NCBI RefSeq assembly: GCF_910594005.1
Contig: NW_025316717.1
Coordinates: forward strand, 186,001-250,000
DNA from: Cervus elaphus
Taxonomy: Eukaryota > Chordata > Mammalia > Artiodactyla > Cervidae
Length of the DNA stretch: 64,000 bases
Direction: 5' to 3'
Both the position numbers and the translations under genes were made by a program. The first letter of the stretch is position 1; each line of letters starts with the position of its first letter. Below are positions 37,092 to 52,090 of this stretch, in pieces. The notes under the pieces are model-generated. The model made no database searches. It was not told the DNA's origin and saw only the letters and a list, made by a program, of their open reading frames with translations.

Positions 37092-40000
37092 CACGTGTTG
37101 CCCAGGTGATGCCCACGTGATGCCCACGTGATTCCCACGTGTTGCCCACGTGATGCCCACGTGATTCTCACGTGTTGCCCACGTGATGCCCACGTGTTGC
37201 CCACGTGATTCCCACGTGATGCGCACGTGATACCCACGTGATTCCCACGTGATTCCCACGTGATGCCCACGTGATTCCCACGTGTTTCCCACGTGTTACC
37301 CACGTGATTCCCACCTGATTCTCACGTGACTCCCACGTGATTCCCACGTGATGCCCACGTGATGCCCACGTGTTGCACACGTGACTCCCACGTGATTCTC
37401 TCGTGATTCCCACGTGATGCCCACGTGATTCCCACGTGACTCCCACGTGATTCCCACGTGATGCCCACGTGATGCCCACGTGATTCCCACGTGATTCCCA
37501 CGTGATTCCCACGTGATTTCCACGTATTGCACACGTGATGCCCACTTGATGCCCACGTGATTCCCACGTGATGCCCACGTGATTCACACGTGATTCACAC
37601 GTGATGCCCACGTGATGCCCACGTGTTGCCCACGTAATTCCCACGTGATTCCCACGTGATTCCCACGTGTTGCACACGTGTTGCCCACGTGATCCCCACG
37701 TGATTCCCACGTGATACCCAAGTGACTCCCACGTGTTGCCCACGTGATTCCCACGTGATGCCCACGTGATACCCACGTGATTCCCACGTGATTCCCACGT
37801 GATGCCCACGTGATTCCCACGTGTTTCTCACGTGTTACCCACGTGATTCCCACCTGATTCTCACGTGACTCCCACGTGATTCCCACGTGATGCCCACGTG
37901 ATTCCCACGTGATGCCCACGTGATGCCCACGTGTTGCACACGTGACTCCCACGTGATTCTCTCGTGATTCCCACGTGATGCCCACGTGATTCCCACGTGA
38001 CTCCCACGTGATTCCCACGTGATGCCCACGTGATTCCCACGTGATTCCCACGTGATTTCCACGTATTGCACACGTGATGCCCACTTGATGCCCACGTGAT
38101 TCCCACGTGATGCCCACGTGATTCCCACGTGATTCCCACGTGATGCCCACGTGATGCCCACGTGTTGCCCACGTAATTCCCACGTGATTCCCACGTGATT
38201 CCCACGTGTTGCACACGTGTTGCCCACGTGATCCCCACGTGATTCCCACGTGATACCCACGTGATTCCCACGTGATGCCCACGTGATACCCACGTGATTC
38301 CCACGTGATGCCCACGTGATGCCCACGTGATTCCCACGTGATTCCCACGTGTTGCCCACGTGATTCCCACCTGATTCAAACGTGACTCCCACGTGATTCC
38401 CACGTGATGCCCACGTGATTCCCACGTGATGCCCACGTGATGCCCACGTGATGACCACGTGATTCCCACGTGATGCCCACGTGATGCCCACGTGATGCCC
38501 ACGTGATTCCCACGTGTTGCCCACGTGATGCCCACGTGATGCCCACGTGATTCCCACGTGTTGCCAACGTGATGCCCACGTGATTCCCACGTGATGCCCA
38601 CGTGATTCCCACGTGATTCCCACGTGATGCCCACTTGATTCCTACGTGATTCCCACGTGATTCCCACGTGATGCCCACGTGATTCCCACGTGATTCCCAC
38701 GTGTTGCCCACGTGTTGCCCACGTGATTCCCACGTGATTCCCACGTGATTCCCAGGTGTTGCCCACGTGATTCCCACGTGATTCCCACGTGATGCCCACG
38801 TGATTCCCACGTGATTTTCACGTGATTCCCACGTGATTCCCACGTGTTGCCAACGTGATGCCCACGTGATTCCCACGTGTTGCCCACGTGTTGCCCACGT
38901 GATTCCCACGTGTTGCACACGTGTTGCCCACGTGATTCCCACGTGATTCCCTCGTGATGCCCACGTGATTCCCACGTGATCCCCACGTGTTTCCCACGTG
39001 ATCCCCACGTGATTCCCACGTGATTCTCACGTGATTCCCACGTGATTCCCACGTGTTGCCAACGTGATGCCCACGTGATTCCCACGTGATTCCCACGTGA
39101 TTCCCACGTGATTCCCACGTGTTGCACACGTGATGCCCACTTGATGCCCACGTGATTCCCACGTGATGCCCACGTGATTCCCTCGTGATGCCCACGTGAT
39201 TCCCACGGGATCCCCACGTGTTGCCCAGGTGATCCCCACGTGATTCCCACGTGATGCCCACGTGATTCCCACGTGATGCCCACGTGATGCCCACGTGTTG
39301 CACACGTGACTCCCACGTGATTCTCTCGTGATTCCCACGTGATGCCCACGTGATTCCCACGTGATTCCCACGTGACTCCCACCCGATTCCCTCGTGATGC
39401 CCACGTGATTCCCACGTGATCCCCACGTGTTGCCCAGGTGATCCCCACGTGATTCCCACGTGATGCCCACGTGATACCCACGTGATTCCCACGTGATTCC
39501 CACGTGATGCCCACGTGATTCCCACGTGATTCCCACGTGTTGCCCACGTGATTCCCACCTGATTCTCACGTGACTCCCACGTGATTCCCACGTGATGCCC
39601 ACGTGATTCCCACGTGATGCCCACGTGATGCCCACGTGTTGCATACGTGACTCCCACGTGATTCTCTCGTGATTCCCACGTGATGCCCACGTGATTCCCA
39701 CGTGACGCCCACGTGATTCCCACATGATGCCCACGTGATGCCCACGTGTTGCCCACGTGATTCCCACGTGATGCCCACGTGATGCCCACGTGATTCCCAC
39801 GTGATTCCCACGTGTTGCCCACGTGATGCCCACGTGATGCCCACGTGATTCCCACGTGTTGCCAACGTGATGCCCACGTGATTCCCACGTGATGCCCACG
39901 TGATTCCCACGTGATTCCCACGTGATGCCCACGTGATTCCTACGTGATTTCCACGTGATTCCCACGTGATGCCCACGTGATTCCCACGTGATTCCCACGT

Positions 40001-43000
40001 GTTGCCCACGTGTTGCCCACGTGATTCCCACGTGATTCCCACGTGATTCCCAGGTGTTGCCCACGTGATTCCCACGTGATTCCCACGTGATGCCCACGTG
40101 ATTCCCACGTGATTCCCACGTGTTGCCCACGTGATTCCCACGTGATTCTCACGTGATTCCCACGTGATTCCCACGTGTTGCCAACGTGATGCCCACGTGA
40201 TTCCCACGTGTTGCCCACGTGTTGCCCACGTGATTCCCAGGTGTTGCACACGTGTTGCCCACGTGATTCCCACGTGATTCCCTCGTGATGCCCACGTGAT
40301 TCCCACGTGATCCCCACGTGTTGCCCACGTGATCCCCACGTGATTCCCACGTGATTCTCACGTGATTCCCACGTGATTCCCACGTGTTGCCAACGTGATG
40401 CCCACGTGATTCCCACGTGATGCCCACGTGATTCCCACGTGATTCCCACGTGATACCCACTTGATTCCCATGTGATTCCCACGTGATGCCCACGTGACTC
40501 CCACGTGATGCCCACGTGATGCCCACGTGTTGCCCACGTGATTCCCACGTGATGCTCTCGTGATTCCCACGTGATGCCCACGTGATTCCCACGTGACTCC
40601 CACGTGATGCCCACGTGATGCCCACGTGATGCCCACGTGATGCCCACGTGATGCCCACGTGATTCCCACGTGATTCCCACGTGACTCCCACGTGATGCCC
40701 ACGTGATGCCCACGTGTTGCCCACGTGATGCCCACGTGATGCCCACGTGATTCCCACGTGATTCCCACGTGTTGCCCACGTGATGCCCACGTGATGCCCA
40801 CGTGATTCCCACGTGTTGCCAACGTGATGCCCACGTGATTCCCACGTGATGCCCACGTGATTCCCACGTGATTCCCACGTGATGCCCACTTGATTCCCAC
40901 GTGATTCCCACGTGATGCCCACGTGATTCCCACGTGATTCCCAGGTGTTGCCCACGTGTTCCCCACGTGATTCCCACGTGATTCCCACGTGATTCCCACG
41001 TGATGCCCACGTGATTCCCACGTGATTCCCACGTGTTGCCCACGTGATTCCCACGTGATTCTCACGTGATTCCCACGTGATGCCCACGTGATGGCCACGT
41101 GTTGCCCACGTGATTCACACGTGATTCCCACGTGATGCCCACGTGATTCCCACGTGTTGCCCACGTGATTCCCACGTGATGCCCACGTGATTCCCACGTT
41201 GCCCACGTGATGCCCACGTGATTCCCACGTGTTGCCAACGTGATGCCCACGTGATTCCCAAGTGATTCCCACGTGTTTCCCACGTGATTCCCACGTGATG
41301 CCCACGTGATTCCCACGTTGCCCACGTGATGCCCACGTGATTCCCACGTGTTGCCAACGTGATGCCCACGTGATTCCCAAGTGATTCCCACGTGTTTCCC
41401 ACGTGATTCCCACGTGATGCCCACTTGATTCCCACGTGATTCCCACGTGATTCCCACGTGTTGCCCACGTGTTGCCCACGTGATTCCCACGTGATTCCAG
41501 GTGTTGCCCACGTGATTCCCACGTGATTCCCACGTATTGCCCACGTGATTCCCACGTGATTCCCACGTGAGTCCCACGTGATTCCCACGTGTTGCACACG
41601 TGATGCCCAGTTGATGCCCACGTGATTCCCACGTGATGCCCACGTGATTCCCTCGTGATGCCCACGTGATTCCCACGTGATCCCCACGTGTTGCCCAGGT
41701 GATCCCCACGTGATTCCCACGTGATGCCCACGTGATACATACGTGATTCCCACGTGATGCCCACGTGATGCCCACGTGATTCCCATGTGTTGCCAACGTG
41801 ATGCCCACGTGATTCCCACGTGTTGCCCACGTGATTCCTACGTGATTCCCACGTGATGCCCACGTGATTCCCACGTGTTGCCCACGTGATTCCCACGTGA
41901 TGCCCACGTGATTCCCACGTTGCCCACGTGATGCCCACGTGATTCCCACGTGTTGCCAACGTGATGCCCACGTGATTCCCAAGTGATTCCCACGTGTTTC
42001 CCACGTGATTCCCACGTGATGCCCACGTGATTCCCACGTGATTCCCACGTGATTCCCACGTGTTGCCCACGTGTTGCCCACGTGATTCCCACGTGATTCC
42101 CACGTGATTCCAGGTGTTGCCCACGTGATTCCCACGTGAGTCCCACGTGTTGCCCACGTGATGCCCACGTGATGCCCACGTGATTCCCACGTGTTGCCAA
42201 CGTGATGCCCACGTGATTCCCACGTGATGCCCACGTGATTCCCACGTGATTCCCACGTGATGCCCACTTGATTCCTACGTGATTCCCACGTGATTCCCAC
42301 GTGATGCCCACGTGATTCCCATGTGATTCCCACGTGTTGCCCACGTGTTGCCCACGTGATTCCCACGTGATTCCCACGTGATTCCCAGGTGTTGCCCACG
42401 TGATTCCCACGTGATTCCCACGTGATGCCCACGTGATTCCCACGTGATTTTCACGTGATTCCCACGTGATTCCCACGTGTTGCCAACGTGATGCCCACGT
42501 GATTCCCACGTGTTGCCCACGTGTTGCCCACGTGATTCCCACGTGTTGCACACGTGTTGCCCACGTGATTCCCACGTGATTCCCTCGTGATGCCCACGTG
42601 ATTCCCACGTGATCCCCACGTGTTGCCCACGTGATCCCCACGTGATTCCCACGTGATTCTCACGTGATTCCCACGTGATTCCCACGTGTTGCCAACGTGA
42701 TGCCCACGTGATTCCCACGTGATTCCCACGTGATTCCCACGTGATTCCCACGTGTTGCACACGTGATGCCCACTTGATGCCCACGTGATTCCCACGTGAT
42801 GCCCACGTGATTCCCTCGTGATGCCCACGTGATTCCCACGGGATCCCCACGTGTTGCCCAGGCGATCCCCACGTGATTCCCACGTGATGCCCACGTGATT
42901 CCCACGTGATGCCCACGTGATGCCCACGTGTTGCACACGTGACTCCCACGTGATTCTCTCGTGATTCCCACGTGATTCCCACGTGACTCCCACCTGATTC

Positions 43001-46000
43001 CCACGTGATGCCCACGTGATGCCCACGTGATTCCCACGTGATTCCCACGTGACTCCCACCCGATTCCCTCGTGATGCCCACGTGATTCCCACGTGATCCC
43101 CACGTGTTGCCCAGGTGATCCCCACGTGATTCCCACGTGATGCCCACGTGATTCCCACGTGATGCCCACGTGATACCCACGTGATTCCCACGTGATTCCC
43201 ACGTGATGCCCACGTGATTCCCACGTGATTCCCACGTGTTGCCCACGTGATTCCCACCTGATTCTCACGTGACTCCCACGTGATTCCCACGTGATGCCCA
43301 CGTGATTCCCACGTGATGCCCACGTGATGCCCACGTGTTGCATACGTGACTCCCACGTGATTCTCTCGTGATTCCCACGTGATGCCCACGTGATTCCCAC
43401 GTGATTCCCACGTGATGCCCACGTGATGCCCACGTGTTGCCCACGTGATTCCCACGTGATGCCCACGTGATGCCCACGTGATTCCCACGTGATTCCCACG
43501 TGTTGCCCACGTGATGCCCACGTGATGCCCACGTGATTCCCACGTGTTGCCAACGTGATGCCCACGTGATTCCCACGTGATGCCCACGTGATTCCCACGT
43601 GATTCCCACGTGATGCCCACTTGATTCCTACGTGATTTCCACGTGATTCCCACGTGATGCCCACGTGATTCCCACGTGATTCCCACGTGTTGCCCACGTG
43701 TTGCCCACGTGATTCCCACGTGATTCCCACGTGATTCCCAGGTGTTGCCCACGTGATTCCCACGTGATTCCCACGTGATTCCCACGTGTTGCCCACGTGA
43801 TTCCCACGTGATTCTCACGTGATTCCCACGTGATTCCCACGTGTTGCCAACGTGATGCCCACGTGATTCCCACGTGTTGCCCACGTGTTGCCCACGTGAT
43901 TCCCAGGTGTTGCACAAGTGTTGCCCACGTGATTCCCACGTGATTCCCTCGTGATGCCCACGTGATTCCCACGTGATCCCCACGTGTTGCCCACGTGATC
44001 CCCACGTGATTCCCACGTGATTCTCACGTGATTCCCACGTGATTCCCACGTGTTGCCAACGTGATGCCCACGTGATTCCCACGTGATGCCCACGTGATTC
44101 CCACGTGATTCCCACGTGATACCCACTTGATTCCCATGTGATTCCCACGTGATGCCCACGTGACTCCCACGTGATGCCCACGTGATGCCCACGTGTTGCC
44201 CACGTGATTCCCACGTGATGCTCTCGTGATTCCCACGTGATGCCCACGTGATTCCCACGTGACTCCCACATGATGCCCACGTGATGCCCACGTGTTGCCC
44301 ACGTGATGCCCACGTGATGCCCACGTGATTCCCACGTGATGCCCACGTGACTCCCACCTGATGCCCACGTGATGCCCACGTGTTGCCCACGTGATGCCCA
44401 CGTGATGCCCACGTGATTCCCACGTGATTCCCACGTGTTGCCAACGTGATGCCCACGTGATTCCCACGTGATGCCCACGTGATTCCCACGTGATTCCCAC
44501 GTGATGCCCACTTGATTCCCACGTGATTCCCACGTGATGCCCACGTGATTCCCACGTGATTCCCACGTGTTGCCCACATGTTCCCCACGTGATTCCCACG
44601 TGATTCCCACGTGATTCCCACGTGATGCCCACGTGATTCCCACGTGATTCCCACGTGTTGCCCACGTGATTCCCACGTGATTCTCACGTGATTCCCACGT
44701 GATGCCCACGTGATGGCCACGTGTTGCCCACGTGATTCACACGTGATTCCCACGTGATGCCCACGTGATTCCCACGTGTTGCCCACGTGATTCCCACGTG
44801 ATGCCCACGTGATTCCCACGTTGCCCACGTGATGCCCACGTGATTCCCACGTGTTGCCAACGTGATGCCCACGTGATTCCCAAGTGATTCCCACGTGTTT
44901 CCCACGTGATTCCCACGTGATGCCCACGTGATTCCCACGTTGCCCACGTGATGCCCACGTGATTCCCACGTGTTGCCAACGTGATGCCCACGTGATTCCC
45001 AAGTGATTCCCACGTGTTTCCCACGTGATTCCCACGTGATGCCCACTTGATTCCCACGTGATTCCCACGTGATTCCCACGTGTTGCCCACGTGTTGCCCA
45101 CGTGATTCCCACGTGATTCCAGGTGTTGCCCACGTGATTCCCACGTGATTCCCACGTATTGCCCACGTGATTCCCACGTGATTCCCACGTGAGTCCCACG
45201 TGATTCCCACGTGTTGCACACGTGATGCCCAGTTGATGCCCACGTGATTCCCACGTGATGCCCACGTGATTCCCTCGTGATGCCCACGTGATTCCCACGT
45301 GATCCCCACGTGTTGCCCAGGTGATCCCCACGTGATTCCCACGTGATGCCCACGTGATACATACGTGATTCCCACGTGATGCCCACGTGATGCCCACGTG
45401 ATTCCCACGTGTTGCCAACGTGATGCCCACGTGATTCCCACGTGTTGCCCACGTGATTCCCACGTGATTCCCACGTGATGCCCACGTGATTCCCACGTGT
45501 TGCCCACGTGATTCCCACGTGATGCCCACGTGATTCCCACGTTGCCCACGTGATGCCCACGTGATTCCCACGTGTTGCCAACGTGATGCCCACGTGATTC
45601 CCAAGTGATTCCCACGTGTTTCCCACGTGATTCCCACGTGATGCCCACTTGATTCCCACGTGATTCCCACGTGATTCCCACGTGTTGCCCACGTGTTGCC
45701 CACGTGATTCCCACGTGATTCCCACGTGATTCCAGGTGTTGCCCACGTGATTCCCACGTGAGTCCCACGTGTTGCCCACGTGATTCCCACGTGATTCCCA
45801 CGTGAGTCCCACGTGATTCCCACGTGTTGCACACGTGATGCCCAGTTGATGCCCACGTGATTCCCACGTGATGCCCACGTGATTCCCTCGTGATGCCCAC
45901 GTGATTCCCACGTGATCCCCACGTGTTGCCCAGGTGATCCCCACGTGATTCCCACGTGATGCCCACGTGATACATACGTGATTCCCACGTGATGCCCACG

Positions 46001-49000
46001 TGATCCCCACGTGATTCCCACGTGATTCTCACGTGATTCCCACGTGTTGCCCACGTGTTCCCCACGTGATTCCCACGTGATGCCCACGTGATTCCCACGT
46101 GATTCCCACGTGTTGCCCACGTGATTCCCACGTGATTCTCACGTGATTCCCACGTGATTCCCACGTGATGGCCACGTGTTGCCCACGTGATTCACACGTG
46201 ATTCCCACGTGATTCCCACGTGATCCCCACGTGTTGCCCACGTGATCCCCACGTGATTCCCACGTGATTCTCACGTGATTCCCACGTGATTCCCACGTGT
46301 TGCCAACGTGATGCCCACGTGATTCCCACGTGATTCCCACGTGATTCCCACGTGATTCCCACGTGTTGCACACGTGATGCCCACTTGATGCCCACGTGAT
46401 TCCCACGTGATGCCCACGTGATTCCCTCGTGATGCCCACGTGATTCCCACGGGATCCCCACGTGTTGCCCAGGTGATCCCCACGTGATTCCCACGTGATG
46501 CCCACGTGATTCCCACGTGATGCCCACGTGATGCCCACGTGTTGCACACGTGACTCCCACGTGATTCTCTCGTGATTCCCACGTGATTCCCACGTGACTC
46601 CCACGTGATTCCCACGTGATGCCCACGTGATGCCCACGTGATTCCCACGTGATTCCCACGTGACTCCCACCCGATTCCCTCGTGATGCCCACGTGATTCC
46701 CACGTGATCCCCACGTGTTGCCCAGGTGATCCCCACGTGATTCCCACGTGATGCCCACGTGATTCCCACGTGATGCCCACGTGATTCCCACGTGATTCCC
46801 ACGTGATTCCCACGTGATGCCCACGTGATTCCCACGTGATTCCCACGTGTTGCCCACGTGATTCCCACCTGATTCTCACGTGACTCCCACGTGATTCCCA
46901 CGTGATGCCCACGTGATTCCCACGTGATGCCCACGTGATGCCCACGTGTTGCACACGTGACTCCCACGTGATTCTCTCGTGATTCCCACGTGATGCCCAC
47001 GTGATTCCCACGTGACGCCCACGTGATTCCCACGTGTTGCCCACGTGATTCCCACGTGATGCCCACGTGATGCCCACGTGATTCCCACGTGTTGCCCACG
47101 TGTTGCCCACGTGATGCCCACGTGATGCCCACGTGATTCCCACGTGTTGCCAACGTGATGCCCACGTGATTCCCACGTGATGCCCACGTGATTCCCACGT
47201 GATTCCCACGTGATGCCCACTTGATTTCTACGTGATTTCCACGTGATTCCCACGTGATGTCCACGTGATTCCCACGTGATTTCCACGTGTTGCCCACGTG
47301 TTGCCCACGTGATTCCCACGTGATTCCCACGTGATTCCCAGGTGTTGCCCACGTGATTCCCACGTGATTCCCACGTGATGCCCACGTGATTCCCACGTGA
47401 TTCCCACGTGTTGCCCACGTGATTCCCACGTGATTCCCACGTGATTCCCACGTGATTCCCACGTGATGCCCACGTGATTCCCACGTGATTCCCACGTGAT
47501 ACCCACTTGATTCCCATGTGATTCCCACGTGATGCCCACGTGACTCCCACGTGATGCCCACGTGATGCCCACGTGTTGCCCACGTGATTCCCACGTGATG
47601 CTCTCGTGATTCCCACGTGATGCCCACGTGATTCCCACGTGACTCCCACGTGATGCCCACGTGATGCCCACGTGTTGCCCACGTGATGCCCACGTGATGC
47701 CCACGTGACTCCCACGTGATTCCCACGTGACTCCCACGTGATGCCCCCGTGATGCCCACGTGTTGCCCACGTGATGCCCACGTGATGCCCACGTGATTCC
47801 CACGTGATTCCCACGTGTTGCCCACGTGATGCCCACGTGATGCCCACGTGATTCCCACGTGTTGCCCACGTGATGCCCACGTGATTCCCACGTGATGCCC
47901 ACGTGATTCCCACGTGATTCCCACGTGATGCCCACTTGATTCCCACGTGATTCCCACGTGTTGCCCACGTGATTCCCACGTGATTCCCACGTGTTGCCCA
48001 CGTGTTCCCCACGTGATTCCCACGTGATTCCCACGTGATTCCCACGTGATGCCCACGTGATTCCCACGTGATTCCCACGTGTTGCCCACGTGATTCCCAC
48101 GTGATTCTCACGTGATGCCCACGTGATGCCCACGTGATGGCCACGTGTTGCCCACGTGATTCACACGTGATTCCCACGTGATGCCCACGTGATTCCCACG
48201 TGTTGCCCACGTGATTCCCACGTGATGCCCACGTGATTCCCGCGTTGCCCACGTGATGCCCACGTGATTCCCACGTGTTGCCAACGTGATGCCCACGTGA
48301 TTCCCAAGTGATTCCCACGTGTTTCCCACGTGATTCCCACGTGATGCCCACGTGATTCCCACGTTGCCCACGTGATGCCCACGTGATTCCCACGTGTTGC
48401 CAACGTGATGCCCACGTGATTCCCAAGTGATTCCCACGTGTTTCCCACGTGATTCCCACGTGATGCCCACTTGATTCCCACGTGATTCCCACGTGATTCC
48501 CACGTGTTGCCCACGTGTTGCCCACGTGATTCCCACGTGATTCCAGGTGTTGCCCACGTGATTCCCACGTGATTCCCACGTGTTGCCCACGTGATTCCCA
48601 CGTGATTCCCACGTGAGTCCCACGTGATTCCCACGTGTTGCACACGTGATGCCCAGTTGATGCCCACGTGATTCCCACGTGATGCCCACGTGATTCCCTC
48701 GTGATGCCCACGTGATTCCCACGTGATCCCCACGTGTTGCCCAGGTGATCCCCACGTGATTCCCACATGATGCCCACGTGATACATACGTGATTCCCACG
48801 TGATGCCCACGTGATGCCCACGTGATTCCCATGTGTTGCCAACGTGATGCCCACGTGATTCCCACGTGTTGCCCACGTGATTCCCACGTGATTCCCACGT
48901 GATGCCCACGTGATTCCCACGTGTTGCCCACGTGATTCCCACGTGATGCCCACGTGATTCCCACGTGTTGCCAACGTGATGCCCACGTGATTCCCAAGTG

Positions 49001-52000
49001 ATTCCCACGTGTTTCCCACGTGATTCCCACGTGATGCCCACTTGATTCCCACGTGATTCCCACGTGATTCCCACGTGTTGCCCACGTGTTGCCCACGTGA
49101 TTCCCACGTGATTCCCACGTGATTCCAGGTGTTGCCCACGTGATTCCCACGTGAGTCCCACGTGTTGCCCACGTGATTCCCACGTGATTCCCACGTGAGT
49201 CCCACGTGATTCCCACGTGTTGCACACGTGATGCCCAGTTGATGCCCACGTGATTCCCACGTGATGCCCACGTGATTCCCTCGTGATGCCCACGTGATTC
49301 CCACGTGATCCCCACGTGTTGCCCAGGTGATCCCCACGTGATTCCCACGTGATGCCCACGTGATACATACGTGATTCCCACGTGATGCCCACGTGATACC
49401 CACGTGATTCCCACGTGATTCCCACGTGATGCCCACGTGATTCCCACGTATTGCCCACGTGTTGCCCACGTGACGTCCACGTGATTCCCGCGTGATTCCC
49501 ACGTGATACCCACGTGATGACCACGTGATGCCCACGTCATTCCCACGTGTTGCCCACGTGATGCCCACGTGATTCCCACGTGATTCCCACGTGATGCCCA
49601 CGTGATGCCCACGTGATGCCCACGTGATGCCCACGAGTTGCCCACGTGATTCCCACGTGATGCCCACTTGATTCCCACGTGATTCCCACGTGATTCTCAC
49701 GTGACTCCTACGTGATTACCACGTGACGCCCACGTGATTCCCACGTGACTCCCACGTGATTCCCACGTGACGCCCACGTGATGCCCACGTGTTGCCCACG
49801 TGATTCCCACGTGATTCCCACGTGATTCCCACGTGATGCCCACATGATTCCCACGTGACTCCAACGTGATTCCCACGTGATGCCACGTGATTCCCAGGTG
49901 ATGCCCACGTGATTCCCACGTGTTGCCCACGTGTTGCCCACGTGATTCCCACGTGATTCCCACGTGATTCCCACGTGTTGCCCACGTGATTCCCACGTGA
50001 TTCCCACGTGTTGCCCACGTGATTCCCACGTGATGCCCACGTGATGCCCAAGTGATGCCCACGTGATTCCAACGTGATGCCCACGTGATTCCCACGTGAT
50101 ACCCACGTGATTCCCACGTGATGCCCACGTGATACCCACGTTATTTCCACGTGATTCCCACGTGATTCCCACGTGATGCCCACGTGACGCCCACGTGATT
50201 CCCACGTGATGCCCACGTGATTCCCACGTGATTCCCACGTGTTGCCCACGTGATTCCCACGTGACTCCCACGTGATTCCCACGTGATGCCCACGTGATTC
50301 CCACGTGACTCCCACGTGATTCCCACGTGATGCCCACGTGATGCCCACGTGTTGCCCACGTGATTCCCACGTGATTTCCACGTGTTGCACACGTGATGCC
50401 CACTTGATGCGCACGTGATTCCCACGTGATGCCCACGTGATTCCCTCGTGATGCCCACGTGATACCCACGTGATTCCCACGTGATGCCCACGTGATACCC
50501 ACGTGATGCCCACGTGATGCCCACGTGATTCCCACGTGATACCCACGTGATGCCCACGTGATGCCCACGTGATTCCCATGTGATTCCCACGTGATTCCCA
50601 CGTGTTGCACACGTGTTGCCCTCGTGATCCCCACGTGATTCCCACGTGATACCCACGTGATTCCCACGTGTTGCCCACGTGATTCCCACGTGATGCCCAC
50701 GTGATACCCACGTGATTCCCACGTGATTCCCACGTGATGCCCACGTGATTCCCACGTGTTTCCCACGTGTTGCCCACGTGATTCCCACCTGATTCTCACG
50801 TGACTCCCACGTGATTCCCACGTGATGCCCACGTGATTCCCACGTGATGCCCACGTGATGCCCACGTGATTCCCACGTGATTCCAACGTGATGCCCACGT
50901 GATGCCCACGTGATTCCCACGTGTTTCCCACGTGATGCCCACGTGATGCCCACGTGATGGCCACGTGTTGCCCACGTGATTCCCACGTGATGCCCACGTG
51001 ATTCCCACGTGACGCCCACGTGATTCCCACCTGATTCTCACGTGACTCCCACGTGATTCCCACGTGATGCCCACGTGATGCCCACATGTTGCACACGTGA
51101 CTCCCACGTGATTCTCTCGTGATTCCCACGTGATGCCCACGTGATTCCCACGTGACTCCCACGTGATTCCCACGTGATGCCCACGTGATGCCCACGTGAT
51201 GCCCACGTGATGCCCACGTGTTGCCCACGTGATTCCCACGTGATGCCCACGTGATGCCCACGTGATTCCCACGTTTGCCCACGTGATGCCCACGTGATGC
51301 CCCCGTGATTCCCACGTTTTGCCAACGTGATGCCCACGTGATTCCCACGTGATGCCCACGTGATTCCCACGTGTTTCCCACGTGATGCCCACTTGATTCC
51401 TACGTGATTCCCTCGTGATTCACACGTGATGCCCACGTGATTCCCCCGTGATACCCACGTGATTCCCACGTGTTGCCCACGTGATTCCCACGTGATGCCC
51501 ACGTGATACCCACGTGATTCCCACGTGATTCCCACGTGATGCCCACGTGATTCCCACGTGTTTCCCACATGTTGCCCACGTGATTCCCACCTGATTCTCA
51601 CGTGACTCCCACGTGATTCCCACGTGAGGCCCACGTGATGCCCACGTGTTGCACACGTGACTCCCACGTGATTCTCTCGTGATTCCCACGTGATGCCCAC
51701 GTGATTCCCACGTGACTCCCACGTGATTCCCACGTGATGCCCACGTGATGCCCACGTGATTCCCACGTGATTCCCACGTGTTGCCCACGTGTTGCCCACG
51801 TGATGTCCACGTGATTCCCGAGTGATTCCCACGTGATTCCCACGTAATACCCACGTGATGCCCACGTGATGCCCACGTGATTCCCACGTGTTGCCCACGT
51901 GATGCCCACTTGATTCCCACGTGATTCCCACGCGTTGCCCACGTGATACCCACGTGATTCCCACGTGATTCCCACGTGATCCCCACGTGTTGCCCAGGTG

Positions 52001-52090
52001 ATCCCCACGTGATTCCCACGTGATGCCCACGTGATTCCCACGTGATGCCCACGTGATTCCCACGTGATGCTCAAGTGATACCCACGGGAT
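37092..52090. repeat. A6: expanded 11-bp CACGTG minisatellite block, 15.0 kb
   Basis: About 1360 monomers, three times the length of the other large A blocks. The first landmark CACCTGATTCTCACG is 220 bp in (37312), three 11-mers less than in A2, A4 and A5. From about 38.6 to 49.4 kb a large segment recurs at a spacing of about 3.6-3.7 kb (separate entry). The right end (about 49.7-52.1 kb) returns to the arrangement of the ends of A2-A5, including the conserved last 674 bp from 51417. So the extra length lies in the interior. The longest minus-strand frames of the window (for example 46876-49524) fall here and are pure VGITWESRGNH-type repeat peptide. Confidence 0.96.
38600..49400. repeat. 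~3.6-3.7-kb higher-order repeat within A6, about three copies
   Basis: Ordered series of variant 11-mers recur at long spacing. The landmark CACCTGATTCTCACG is at 39556, 43255 and 46866 (3699 and 3611 bp apart). CTACGTGATTTCCACG is at about 39940, 43628 and 47228 (3688 and 3600 bp apart). The GATACATACG marker is at 41734, 45356 and 48780 (3622 and 3424 bp apart), and the second and third copies have an additional GATACATACG about 0.6 kb further on (45969, 49362). The copies therefore differ by internal gains and losses. Start and end are approximate. Confidence 0.85.

Noticed and set aside
46876..49524. Long minus-strand open frames in the A blocks (here 882 codons; also 7548-10073, 841 codons)
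   Set aside because: The reverse complement of the 11-bp monomers has no stop in any frame, and because 11 is not a multiple of 3 all three frames give the same peptide VGITWESRGNH in different phase. Two or three overlapping frames are open at once, and breaks occur only at rare variants (GATTCTCACCTG-type, ATTACC, CCTACG). This is a property of the repeat, not evidence of a protein.
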